The notes under the pieces: model-generated
The model's database searches: none
The model's input: only the letters and a program-made list of their open reading frames with translations
What the model was told of the DNA's origin: nothing
Source of the DNA: Treponema sp.
Lineage (GTDB): Bacteria; Spirochaetota; Spirochaetia; Treponematales; Breznakiellaceae
Assembly (NCBI GenBank): GCA_009788065.1
Contig: WQSF01000004.1
Span: forward strand, 23,465 to 68,387
Length of the DNA stretch: 44,923 nucleotides
Reading direction: 5' to 3'
Position numbers and translations under genes: made by a program
In this document: one piece after another, positions 17,401-25,400 of the stretch
Position numbering within the stretch: position 1 is the first letter of the stretch
Layout of the letters: every line of letters begins with the position of its first letter

Positions 17401-18137
17401 ATAACGCCGTCTTCGATTTGAACGTCTGTAAGTTCTGTAAGAAAGGTAGTGTGGCGGCAGTGGTCGGACCAGTAAGTATCAAGAACGCGAATTTCTGTAA
17501 CCGAAGGATCGCGTTTTTCATTAACGGAAAAATACGCCTTGCAGAATTGCAGATCCGCAAAATCCATCGCAAGATTCATGTCAGATAGAAGTTTCTCCAA
17601 CTGTTCATCAGAAAAATTTATAAAACCTTCGATAAAACCGACCGGTTTTGGTTCCGGGTATTTTTGAAAGAGGGTATCTGGTTTTACCGTTTGAGCTTCG
17701 CGGCTTTCGACGGGATTAATAAGCCATGATTTAATTTTTATAAAATCGTCATCAGAAATATCGCCGTAAATGGCGAAGATTTTTGCGGATTGAATATTAG
17801 GTCTTTCTTTCCCTGTCGCAAGAGAGATGCATTGCGCGCAGGAATCCGCGCGCTGGTCAAACTGTCCGGGAAGAAATTCCACAGCGAAAACGCGCGCGTC
17901 ATTCAACGCCGGGAACGTATCATAAATTATATCTACAGGAGGCTCAGAAAAAATCGTATTCTTGGCGGAATCAAAATCATCGACGGAAATACCTTCGGCA
18001 AAATAGCGGTTAATTATCCGAACATTTTTAATTTTATCTGTTTGAAGCTGAAGCCCAAGGCGTAAATCCGCGGCGATGGAAGCGGCTTCCTGCGCAAACT
18101 CAGGCTTTTTTTCAACATATATCTCAAAGACACCCAT
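14400..18137 (-). CDS. purL: Phosphoribosylformylglycinamidine synthase, large single-chain form
   Basis: The enzyme converts FGAR plus glutamine and ATP to FGAM in purine synthesis. All parts are in one chain: an N-terminal domain, two synthetase halves and a C-terminal glutamine amidotransferase. Visible motifs are SDHCRHTTF, KNETHNHPTEIEPFGG, GGKDSMSGSY, the amidotransferase nucleophile Cys in GICNGFQAL, and SHGEGRF with its catalytic His. The length, 1245 aa, suits the family. I start at ATG 18137 (MGVFEIYVEKK) rather than ATG 18152. The upstream codons ATG TAT AAT contain a perfect TATAAT -10 box and there is no ribosome site for the longer form. The gene ends on purH's stop (TTAA shared). 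The same reaction needs separate PurL/PurQ/PurS chains in many other bacteria. Confidence 0.96.
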   Translation of the reverse strand: MGVFEIYVEKKPEFAQEAASIAADLRLGLQLQTDKIKNVRIINRYFAEGISVDDFDSAKNTIFSEPPVDIIYDTFPALNDARVFAVEFLPGQFDQRADSCAQCISLATGKERPNIQSAKIFAIYGDISDDDFIKIKSWLINPVESREAQTVKPDTLFQKYPEPKPVGFIEGFINFSDEQLEKLLSDMNLAMDFADLQFCKAYFSVNEKRDPSVTEIRVLDTYWSDHCRHTTFLTELTDVQIEDGVISESYKNYLLLRESLGRGDKPVTLMDMATIGAKALKQNGLLDNLDESEEINACSVKIKVDIDGEDKDWLLMFKNETHNHPTEIEPFGGAATCLGGAIRDPLSGRSFVYQAMRVTGAGDPLQSAKNTLPGKLPQRKICKTAAAGYSSYGNQIGLATGHVHEIYHSGYAAKRMEIGAVIGAAPVENIIRERPAAGDVVILLGGRTGRDGIGGATGSSKSHTQASLEICAADVQKGNAPEERKLQRLFRDPKATRLIKRCNDFGAGGVSVSVGELADGLCIDLNRIFKKYEGLDGTELAISESQERMSVVVAKKDAANFISLAANENLEAVIIAEVTQEPRLVMQWNGGNIVNLSRDFLNSNGAKKQAAAKISSSPLPAPGSALHTKTLSNIKELTDYISGLNICSQKGLVDRFDSCIGAATVVAPFGGKYNRTPSQVMAAKIPVLKGETNTCSLMSWGFDPFISSVSPYHGAIFAVVHSIAKIIASGGKRSKCYLTFQEYFERLRDDPYRWGKPAAALLGALDAQIGLQTAAIGGKDSMSGSYSVNDEINIDVPPTLVSFAVCDEKLENIITGEFKKPGSYVYHFLPSFSVYEKCDFDALRRFFNTIEDLFKEKLVLSAWAIGPGGSAEAVIKMCMGNRLGFNSKEHLQAGGGFGGFILEIHESAIIMDKENIKLLGRITDDYTLKTPDFEVSLDKLQHAWENTLEPVYPYLSSQEGKTENFFYDKGVTIKSKERFKSPRFIIPVFPGTNSEYDSAKAIEKAGGSAEIFVIRNLCSADIAWSVKSFEKAVRKSNIIFIPGGFSGGDEPDGSGKFITAFFRNPSITDAVTELLYKRDGLICGICNGFQALIKLGLVPYGDIRSMTDKSPTLTFNTIARHQSVLVNTKVVSNKSPWLSHLELGENYIVPISHGEGRFVAEESLIRSLARDGQIATQYADFNGNASQDINFNPNNSNFSIEGITSQDGRVFGRMAHNERFDDGLYINIPGIRKMDIFAGAVKYYS

Positions 18138-18143
18138 GCGCAA

Positions 18144-18171
18144 ATTATACATTTTAAAACCTAATTATTAA
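18144..18171 (-). promoter_or_regulatory. purL promoter, predicted leaderless
   Basis: On the minus strand: TTAATA, 16-nt spacer, perfect TATAAT (18149-18144), then 6 nt (TTGCGC) to ATG 18137. The first palindrome of the 51-bp array lies just upstream of the -35, so the array could affect purL. Confidence 0.65.
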
Positions 18172-18176
18172 AGTGT

Positions 18177-18293
18177 GGTGTGACTGACACCTTTGTTTAA
18201 ATCTTTTGCATTTTGGTAAACTGTTAAGAGGTGACTGACACCTTTGTTTAAATCTTACACGTTTTGGCAAATTATTAAGGGGTGACTGACACC
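18177..18293. repeat. Three palindromes with exact 51-bp period (array 3)
   Basis: TGACTGACACC occurs at 18181, 18232 and 18283, exactly 51 bp apart. Each is preceded by GGTG, AGG or GGGG and followed in the first two by CTTTGTTTAAATCTT. The two 51-bp units are similar but not identical. The array fills the space between the divergent purL and SUMF1-domain promoters. Its palindrome and the TTTTGGTAAA..TTAAG block match arrays 1 and 2. Confidence 0.92.
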
Positions 18294-18304
18294 AAATTTA
18301 GGGA

Positions 18305-18332
18305 TTGAATTTTTTCAATTTGTGTGTACAAT
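18305..18332 (+). promoter_or_regulatory. Promoter of SUMF1-domain gene, predicted leaderless
   Basis: TTGAAT (18305-18310), 16-nt spacer, TACAAT (18327-18332), then ATG at 18339 after 6 nt. The -35 lies inside the inverted repeat ATTGAA-TTTT-TTCAAT (18304-18319), a possible operator. Confidence 0.6.
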
Positions 18333-18338
18333 ATAATG

Positions 18339-19157
18339 ATGATCGGGAAATCGGTAAAAATTATATTTTTATTCGTTTTTGGCGTTTTCGCGCTTCAGTC
18401 CGGCTATTCGCAGATAGATAACCGCATGGTAGAGATAAAAGGCGGCTCTTTTCTGATGGGAAGCCCGGAGGACGAACCCGGCAGACACATGACCGACGAA
18501 GGCCCTCAGCACAGGGTCACTGTTAAATCCTTTTTATTATCAGAATATCCTGTAACGCAGGAAGAATATCTTGCGATTATGGGGGTAAATCCTAGCAAGA
18601 ACTCAGGCGAAAACCATCCTGTGGATCAGGTTAGCTGGAATAACGCGGTAGATTACTGCAATAAGAGAAGCGCCGAAGAAGGGTTTACTCCCGTTTATAT
18701 AATCAACGGAAATAATGTAACATGGAACCGCGAAGCGAACGGCTACCGTCTTCCCACGGAATCCGAATGGGAATACGCCTGCCGCGCAGGGACGGCTTCG
18801 CCTTATTATTCGGGCAGTTCCATGAATGACGCAGGCTGGAACAGGGAAAATTCCGCAGTGGTTATAAACGGTTATAACAGCCGCTCTTCGTTTCCTGTAG
18901 GACAAAAAACCCCGAATGACTGGGGTATTTACGATATGCACGGCAATGTGCTTGAATGGTGCTGGGATTGGATGGCGCCTTATACCGCTGAACCGAGAAA
19001 TGATCCTATCGGACCTGCGACAGGATCGAGACGTATTTACAGAGGCGGGTGTTTTGATTTACCGGCGGCGCAATGCCGAAGCGCATACCGTTTTGGACAG
19101 CATCAGAATCTAAGAATGTTTTATATAGGTTTTCGCGTAGCCAGAAACGCCCAATAG
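18339..19157 (+). CDS. Exported SUMF1 (formylglycine-generating-enzyme-like) domain protein
   Basis: ATG 18339 is favoured by the promoter spacing; GTG 18324 or ATG 18336 are alternatives. A signal peptide ends near '..SGYSQ'. The rest is a SUMF1/FGE fold with MVEIKGGSFLMGS, PVTQEEYLAIMG, HPVDQVSWNNAVDYCN, RLPTESEWEYACRAG, GNVLEWCWDW and GFRVAR. In real FGE the copper-binding cysteines form a CX4C pair. Here the corresponding part reads GGCFDLPAAQC: the second Cys stays, the first is Leu, and another Cys appears three residues earlier. Oxidase activity is therefore doubtful. A binding or structural role is more likely, which is an inference. The ligA start codon is 4 nt downstream, so the two share an operon. 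Confidence 0.88.
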   Translation: MIGKSVKIIFLFVFGVFALQSGYSQIDNRMVEIKGGSFLMGSPEDEPGRHMTDEGPQHRVTVKSFLLSEYPVTQEEYLAIMGVNPSKNSGENHPVDQVSWNNAVDYCNKRSAEEGFTPVYIINGNNVTWNREANGYRLPTESEWEYACRAGTASPYYSGSSMNDAGWNRENSAVVINGYNSRSSFPVGQKTPNDWGIYDMHGNVLEWCWDWMAPYTAEPRNDPIGPATGSRRIYRGGCFDLPAAQCRSAYRFGQHQNLRMFYIGFRVARNAQ

Positions 19158-19161
19158 TGAT

Positions 19162-21147
19162 ATGCCTTCAAAGCAAGAAAGAATCAAAAAACTGGAACAG
19201 CAAATCCAGAAATATCAGGCTTCTTATTACATCGGCGAAGCTGAAATATCCGACGGAGAATTTGACCTTCTTTGGGATGAATTAAAAAATCTTAACCCTG
19301 AAAGCGAAATACTAAAGAAAATAGGTACAGGTCCTTCTGTAGACGGTTTCCCAAAAGCAAAACATATAATACCGATGGGAAGCCAGGACAAGGCATCCAA
19401 CCCGCAGGAATTCATAGAGTGGGCAAGAAAAAACGGGATGCAGACCGAGGTCGATTTATCGTTAACCGATAAAAGTAACGGGTTAACAAAGAAATTCATT
19501 GTTCAGTATAAACTTGACGGCGCGAGCCTTGAATTACAGTTTAATGACGGGGTTTTAATCCGCGCCGTAACGCGCGGAGACGGCATAACAGGCGACGAAA
19601 TTACAAACAACGCGCGGCGCATGAAAGGATGTATTAAAAAACTCGCGGTTCCATTTACAGGCGGCGTCCGCGGCGAGGTTATAATGACCCACGATGTTTG
19701 GGACAGCAAATATCGGGATAAGGCGAACTGCAGAAACGCCGCCAACGGAATCATGCGCCGCAAGGATGGCGAAGGCTGTGAAGATTTAACAATTATTGTT
19801 TATGACGCGGCGGACCCGGAAAACGACCGTTTTTTCAAAGACGAACTGCAAAAATTTAAATGGCTTAAGCAGCAGAATTTCAACACAACGGAAACAAAAA
19901 CATTCACCAAAGCGCAGGAGATAATCGCTTACCGTGACGAAGTCGCCGCGCAAAGAGACAAACTGCCATTCGATATTGACGGCCTTGTTGTAAAAGACGT
20001 TGACACTGATATGTCTGACCTTCGCAAAGCGCGCCCGGAAAAACAAATTGCGTTTAAGTTCGAGCTTGAAACGGCGTTCAGTATTCTTAAAGAAGTTATC
20101 TGGAGCGAATCGGGCGCGACATATACGCCGATCGGCGTTATAGAACCTGTAAGGCTTGCCGGAACTACCGTGAAGCGCGCAAATCTCAACAATCCCGATA
20201 TGATACGCTCAATGGGGTTAAAAATCGGATCGGCTGTTTCTGTGGTGAAACGCGGCGAAATTATCCCAAAAATTGAAGGGCTCGCGCCTGAACCTGTTAA
20301 TGTAAAAACGACGGAAATTGAATTTCCGCAAATCTGCGGCGTTTGCAATACCGGACTTACGGACGCAGGTACAAGGCTCTACTGCCCGAATCCGGCATGT
20401 CCGAAGAGGCTTTTTCACCGCCTTGAAAAATGGGTTTCTGTTCTTGATATACGCGAACTCGGAGTAAAACTTTTACAACAGTTGTTCGATAAGGGCGTAA
20501 GGCAGATCAGCCAGTTATATAAACTAAAAGAAGATGAACTTTCGCTTTACGACAGAATGGGCGATCTTTCCGCCGCAAAGGTTATCCGTCATATAATGAC
20601 AAAAAGAGAGCTGACTCTCGCATCGTTTATAGCCGGTTTTGATTTTGAAGGAATCGCCGAGACCACGATGGAAAAAATAGTCACGGCAGGTTTTGATACA
20701 CTGGAAAAATTGCGCTCTGCCTGTACCGCTGACCTTGCCGCTGTTTACGGTCTTGGAGATATTACGGCTTCCGTTATTTTTGACGGCTTAAAAGAATGTA
20801 AAAAAGAAATGGACGCGGTTTTAAAAACGGGAATTATTTCAATCGCCGCGCCGCCCTCGCAGGAAACACAGCCTCTGCGCGGAAAATCATTCTGTTTTAC
20901 AGGCGAATTAAAATCCATGAAAAGGGGAGAAGCGGAAGAAAAAATAAAAGCTCTCGGCGCACAGGCAAAAACTTCCGTGGTAAAAGGTTTATCGTATTTG
21001 GTGACAAACGATCCTTCATCAGGCTCCTCTAAAAATAAAAAAGCGGAAGATCTAGGAATACCGATTATCGACGAAGTTGAATTTATAGCATTAATAACAT
21101 CACAGCCTAAAAAGCCTGACAAACCCAAACAGGGCGAATTGTTCTAG
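19162..21147 (+). CDS. ligA: NAD+-dependent DNA ligase
   Basis: This ligase seals nicks in replication and repair using NAD+. In order there is the NAD-binding Ia helices (SYYIGEAEISDGEFDLL), the adenylation domain with catalytic Lys117 in YKLDGAS and RGDGITGDE, and the OB fold. A zinc finger with Cys392, 395, 408 and 413 follows, then helix-hairpin-helix repeats and a BRCT domain (RGKSFCFTGEL). The 661-residue length is normal for the family. The region between 'PMGSQDKASN' and the KLDG motif is more divergent than in E. coli. A short tail after BRCT ends in QGELF, which resembles a sliding-clamp-binding peptide. There is no Shine-Dalgarno sequence; translation may couple to the upstream gene. 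The stop overlaps the next, convergent gene (CTAG). Confidence 0.96.
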   Translation: MPSKQERIKKLEQQIQKYQASYYIGEAEISDGEFDLLWDELKNLNPESEILKKIGTGPSVDGFPKAKHIIPMGSQDKASNPQEFIEWARKNGMQTEVDLSLTDKSNGLTKKFIVQYKLDGASLELQFNDGVLIRAVTRGDGITGDEITNNARRMKGCIKKLAVPFTGGVRGEVIMTHDVWDSKYRDKANCRNAANGIMRRKDGEGCEDLTIIVYDAADPENDRFFKDELQKFKWLKQQNFNTTETKTFTKAQEIIAYRDEVAAQRDKLPFDIDGLVVKDVDTDMSDLRKARPEKQIAFKFELETAFSILKEVIWSESGATYTPIGVIEPVRLAGTTVKRANLNNPDMIRSMGLKIGSAVSVVKRGEIIPKIEGLAPEPVNVKTTEIEFPQICGVCNTGLTDAGTRLYCPNPACPKRLFHRLEKWVSVLDIRELGVKLLQQLFDKGVRQISQLYKLKEDELSLYDRMGDLSAAKVIRHIMTKRELTLASFIAGFDFEGIAETTMEKIVTAGFDTLEKLRSACTADLAAVYGLGDITASVIFDGLKECKKEMDAVLKTGIISIAAPPSQETQPLRGKSFCFTGELKSMKRGEAEEKIKALGAQAKTSVVKGLSYLVTNDPSSGSSKNKKAEDLGIPIIDEVEFIALITSQPKKPDKPKQGELF

Positions 21148-21752
21148 TACCATGTTTCCATCGCTTCGAATTTTTCGCGGACTTGCTGGAGGAATTTCAG
21201 TTCCCTGTTGATTGTTTTCGCATAATCAAGAGAGCCTTTTTCTATTCTGGTAGCTTCGTCTTGCCAGAATTGCACAAGAGGCAGATCGATCCACCTCAAA
21301 CGCCTTTCGCCCGCTTTTTTCGACCACGCGACAGCTTCATCCCAATAGTAAAGCGCCGTGCGGTAACATGATTCGGCGGTTTTTAAACTTTCAAGATTTT
21401 GATCCCTCCACGGGGCGTTGTAAAAATACGCGTTACGTTTGTTGTATTTGTTACCCAAAAATAAATACTGTTCGATTAATTTCAGGTTGATATGCATTGT
21501 GAAAAGATTGCGGTATTTTTCCCATTGGATTTCATTCTCGATTACTGCGAGCGCGTAAAGCGGATTGCAAAAATCGGCTTCCATGGCTTTTTCAAGCCAG
21601 TAGATATTTTCCATGGAATCGCTTGGGTACTGGATATAATGAAGGTGGAAAAGCCTGTAATACTGCTCTTTATAAGTTACAAAATAACTGTTTGCAGGAA
21701 CAGCGACAGAAAGAAGAAAGATAATAACGGCTGATTTAAAAACAATTTTCAC
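21144..21752 (-). CDS. Exported hypothetical protein, 202 aa
   Basis: GTG start at 21752 shares one base with the stop of thymidylate kinase (TAGTG), so it is translationally coupled. A signal peptide (hydrophobic 8-20, then VPANSYF) leads to a helix-rich mature protein full of Trp and Tyr. It contains phrases such as YPSDSMENIYWLEKAMEAD and 'SCYRTALYYWDEAVAWSKKAG', suggesting one or two TPR-like helix pairs. I recall a small hypothetical gene next to ligA in T. pallidum (TP0633/TP0634). Relation to it is likely but unchecked. Its stop codon overlaps that of ligA. Function unknown. Confidence 0.85.
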   Translation of the reverse strand: MKIVFKSAVIIFLLSVAVPANSYFVTYKEQYYRLFHLHYIQYPSDSMENIYWLEKAMEADFCNPLYALAVIENEIQWEKYRNLFTMHINLKLIEQYLFLGNKYNKRNAYFYNAPWRDQNLESLKTAESCYRTALYYWDEAVAWSKKAGERRLRWIDLPLVQFWQDEATRIEKGSLDYAKTINRELKFLQQVREKFEAMETWY

Positions 21753-22378
21753 TATTGTTTAAATATCGGCAGGCTTGAGACTATACTCCAGACTTGATCC
21801 GACACTTCCTGCGCTGACAGAGAAGCGTCGATTGTTTCCACTCTTGCGCCGTTTCTGCGGTAGATGCGGATTAAAGATATATACTTGTGGCGGACTTTTT
21901 CCTGAAATTCATGGTATTCGTAGATTTCAAGCGAAGAGCGGTTTTTCATCCTGTCCATGGCTATTTTCGGGTCTATATCGAGGAAAATAGTCACTTCAGG
22001 AGCAGGGAAAAGGGAATTTATAAACAGCGGCAGTTCATCGCCGCATTCAATACCCTGATAAACAAGCGAAGAAAGGGCGTATCTGTCGCTGACTACGAAT
22101 TCTCCGCGTTTTGCGCGCTCCATAATACCGTCTTTAGCGTCTAAATGCTCGTTTCTGTCCGCGGCAAAGAGCAAAGCAAGGGTATTGGGTTGTAAAAAAG
22201 TTTCTTTTTTAAGTGTGGAGCGGATTATTTTACCAATTTGTCCCTCTGTCGGTTCAAAAGTAGAAAAAAAAGGGAAATTTTCGATATTTTTTAAACGATC
22301 GCAAAGCATTTTTAACTGTGTAGTCGTACCGCTTCCGTCCCCGCCTTCAAAAACGACAAAATTAGGTATTATCTCCAT
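21752..22378 (-). CDS. tmk: Thymidylate kinase
   Basis: The enzyme phosphorylates dTMP to dTDP for DNA synthesis. The P-loop FEGGDGSGTTTQ lies right after the start. The Asp-Arg motif is in VVSDRYALSSLVYQG and a hydrophobic core strand is VTIFLDIDP. Start ATG 22378 (MEIIPNFVVFEG) places the P-loop where the family has it. The frame stays open 123 nt further, to ATG 22501, but that extension reads like intergenic DNA and crosses a -10-like TGCTATATT at 22387-22395. No ribosome site is seen and the 5' leader may be very short. The 208-residue length is typical. It forms an operon with the next, overlapping gene. Confidence 0.94.
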   Translation of the reverse strand: MEIIPNFVVFEGGDGSGTTTQLKMLCDRLKNIENFPFFSTFEPTEGQIGKIIRSTLKKETFLQPNTLALLFAADRNEHLDAKDGIMERAKRGEFVVSDRYALSSLVYQGIECGDELPLFINSLFPAPEVTIFLDIDPKIAMDRMKNRSSLEIYEYHEFQEKVRHKYISLIRIYRRNGARVETIDASLSAQEVSDQVWSIVSSLPIFKQ

Positions 22379-22386
22379 ATGCCGAA

Positions 22387-22395
22387 AATATAGCA
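22387..22395 (-). promoter_or_regulatory. Extended -10 for tmk
   Basis: The minus strand reads TGCTATATT, an extended -10, followed by 8 nt and ATG 22378. No good -35 is visible at 16-18 bp. It predicts an mRNA with a leader of about 0-2 nt. Confidence 0.45.
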
Positions 22396-22494
22396 TATTA
22401 AGCATTTTAATAAAAGATGTAACTAATCTGCCGGGCTGTTTTTTATCTGTAAAAGTAGTATAGTTATAGTAGGAAGTTGTGAAAGGGTAGAAAT

Positions 22495-25400
22495 TTGTCA
22501 ATATTCATCGTAAAAGACGGGAAAAAGGTGATTCCTGTCACTATTTATGTGAAATTTTTCCTCTTTTTGGCGCTAATAGCGCTTTCTTCCGTACTTTTAC
22601 GCCCTATTCAAAACGCCCTAAGCCGTGAAATGATCAATGTCCGCACAACTTTAATTCAGAACCTTGAAGATCTTACAGGAATGCAGGTGCGCTATTCATC
22701 TTTACGCCCGTCATTTTTAGGTTTGCTCGAAATTAAAAATCTAAGATTGACAAAGGACGACACTCCGTTTTTTACGGTATCGGGAATTAAAATTCATTTT
22801 TCGTTATTCGAATTTATTTTTAGAAAAAAAACATTTATACATACAGTTCAGATTGATTATCCTTCGCTTTTTCTAGACTCGCATAAAGACAGCAATCTTT
22901 TGGAATATATAAGATCCGTTATAGACGACAGAAAAAACAATTCTGAAAAAGTCAGCGTACAGCAGATAATGGAATTTCTTCCAAGACAGGCAAGTTATCA
23001 AATCCGCCATTTAAATATAAATTATACGGACAGATTCAGCGAATATAAAATTGAAAACATGAACGTGAACCTGCGCGAAGATGACGGCGAAATTTCGCTT
23101 TACGGAAGATTTCTCGCAGAGTTTAAGATTAACAATGTTTCGGATAAAACAATTATTGTTTCAGCGGACGCCGGAATAAACGGAACGTATTTCAGCAGTC
23201 TGGAAGAGGGAAGCGCGGAGCTTTCTGTTTATTATCTGACAGGTTTACAGCAGGAGCAGATCAGGAAGAATGTTTCATTTTTTAAAACATCATCTTCGCC
23301 CAGAAAAAATCAAAAAATGCTTTTTAGCATGAATCCATTTAACATGGGCGTTACATACAAGGATTTTATTGTTAATTTTATAAAGACAGAAGAAGATAAC
23401 TCAAGCAATATAAATTTAAATTACAGCATGGAAACAGGCGCCATTGACGCGAACATTGTTCTTGATAATTTCAGACCGGGAAGTTTAATATCCATATCGG
23501 ATCTTATGGATAACGCGGATTCAATTCTTCAGCTTAAAATAAACGGAAACGCGGCTTTTGAAAGCGAAAACGGAAAAATGAAATACAGTGCGGATATAAA
23601 CGGAGAGGATGTTATAGTCATTAACGCTTACGGAAACGAGAAAAAAGCGGTTATTAATGATTTTCACATAACGTCTCCTGCGAAACAAGGCGAACCCTTT
23701 TTCTTTTACGGAAGCGCAGGCGCAAAGGGTAATCTTGCGTTTTATCCGCTTGAATCCGAAGGCACAATCTTTTTTAAAGATTTCAGTTTTACGCAAAATG
23801 ACACAATAAACGCCCTGTTTGAAATATCAAGCCAGGAAGGCGAGATTTTTGTCCACAGCGAAAACGCATCAATCGCGCAGACTGTCATTGAAGATTTTTC
23901 GCTGTTTTTATATCCGCTTAATAAAAACGTGGGGATAACGGTATCAAGCTTTTTTAATAACGGCGGAGCCGTATATTTGGACGCAATCTTTAACGATTCT
24001 CCGAGCGAAATTGAAGCGGCTATTTCAATCGATTCGCTGTCGCTTTTTGAGATCGCCGAGATCACGCGGCCGTTTTCAAACATTCTGGATCTTCCCGCGA
24101 TCAGCCGCGCCTCTTTAAAATATTCTTCGCTGAACGCGGATGTTTTCTTTTCTACGGATTTTAACAATATTGTCTATAACGCGCCTAATATTGCCTTTAA
24201 TTTCAGGGATGTTAACGCGCAACTGTCAATTTCCGGTTCGGACAAGCAATTAACCCTGACAGAAGGCATATTCGTTAACGGTGAGGAGGAGCTTCAACTT
24301 TCGTCAAAAATTGACTTTGCGAACCCGATGGAATTGGTTTTCGCGGTTAACGCCAATTACCGCGATCTTTCATGGAATATTGACGGACAGATACTGGACA
24401 GAACAACTCTGATTGTAAGAGATCCAAACGGGTTTCACGCTTACGGAAATATAACCAATACAGGTGCGATGTCGGGGTACATTGAAGGCATAGATTACCC
24501 TGTTTCAATCAAATCAGATATTGTATATCTTAATTTTTTCGCCGCCCTGCGCTTTGACTCTCCTCAATTTTGGAATATGAGTATCGATCGTTTTACGGCG
24601 CGCGAAGCTAACTCAAGCGACGGAAGGGAGTTTTTAAGAATTTCAGGAATCGCGGATCAGGACGGAGCAAGTTTTAAAAATATTACATACAGAGACTCTG
24701 TAGGTATGCTTTACGGGGACGCTGATTTTACATGGACAAATGATTTTTCATATTGGGATTATGTTATCAACATAACAGACAGAAATGAAGCGGGAGAATA
24801 TTACTTTTCCAGAGGCATTGTGCAAGGCGAAAATATTTTTGTTCAGGCTTCCGTCTCCGACATGCATGTTAACCGTTTCTTGGGGCAAAACCGCCCGATG
24901 CTGTTAAGCGCAAACGCAGAAGCGACATGGGATTCAATCAACCTGTTTAACGCAAGAATAAGTTTAGAATCTTTAAATATGAAAGTGCAGGATGACCAGC
25001 TTAATGCGGCTGTGGATTTAAATTTTACCAACGACGAATTATTAATCAGCGATTTAAAATTCGGTTTCGCGGATTTTAACGCAAGTCTCGGAGAACTTCA
25101 GTTAAACAGGATTGACGGCGTTCTAAAAGCCGGCGCTGATATAAACGGTATTCTTCGCAATAAAAATCTGGAAGGAAACATCGCCATTAACGCGAATTTT
25201 ACGCCGATTAATTCATGGCTGGCTATTAAGGACGCTGTTCAAAAATTCGACGGTAATATTTGCGCGAATCATCTGGAATTCGGTTTGATCAAGGAAGAAG
25301 ATTTTAACATCACGTTTGCGGGTGAAGACGGCTCTTTTTCGCTTAAAGCGGGAAAAAATGAAATGGTGAGAATCGAGCTTGATACCGAAGGTGATCTGTT

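Noticed and set aside
18177-18293. CRISPR-like array
   Set aside because: The 36-bp spacers are near copies of one another rather than unique, the palindrome is short, and no cas gene is present.
22379-22501. 41-residue N-terminal extension of thymidylate kinase
   Set aside because: The family starts right before the P-loop, and the extension reads intergenic DNA including a -10-like box.
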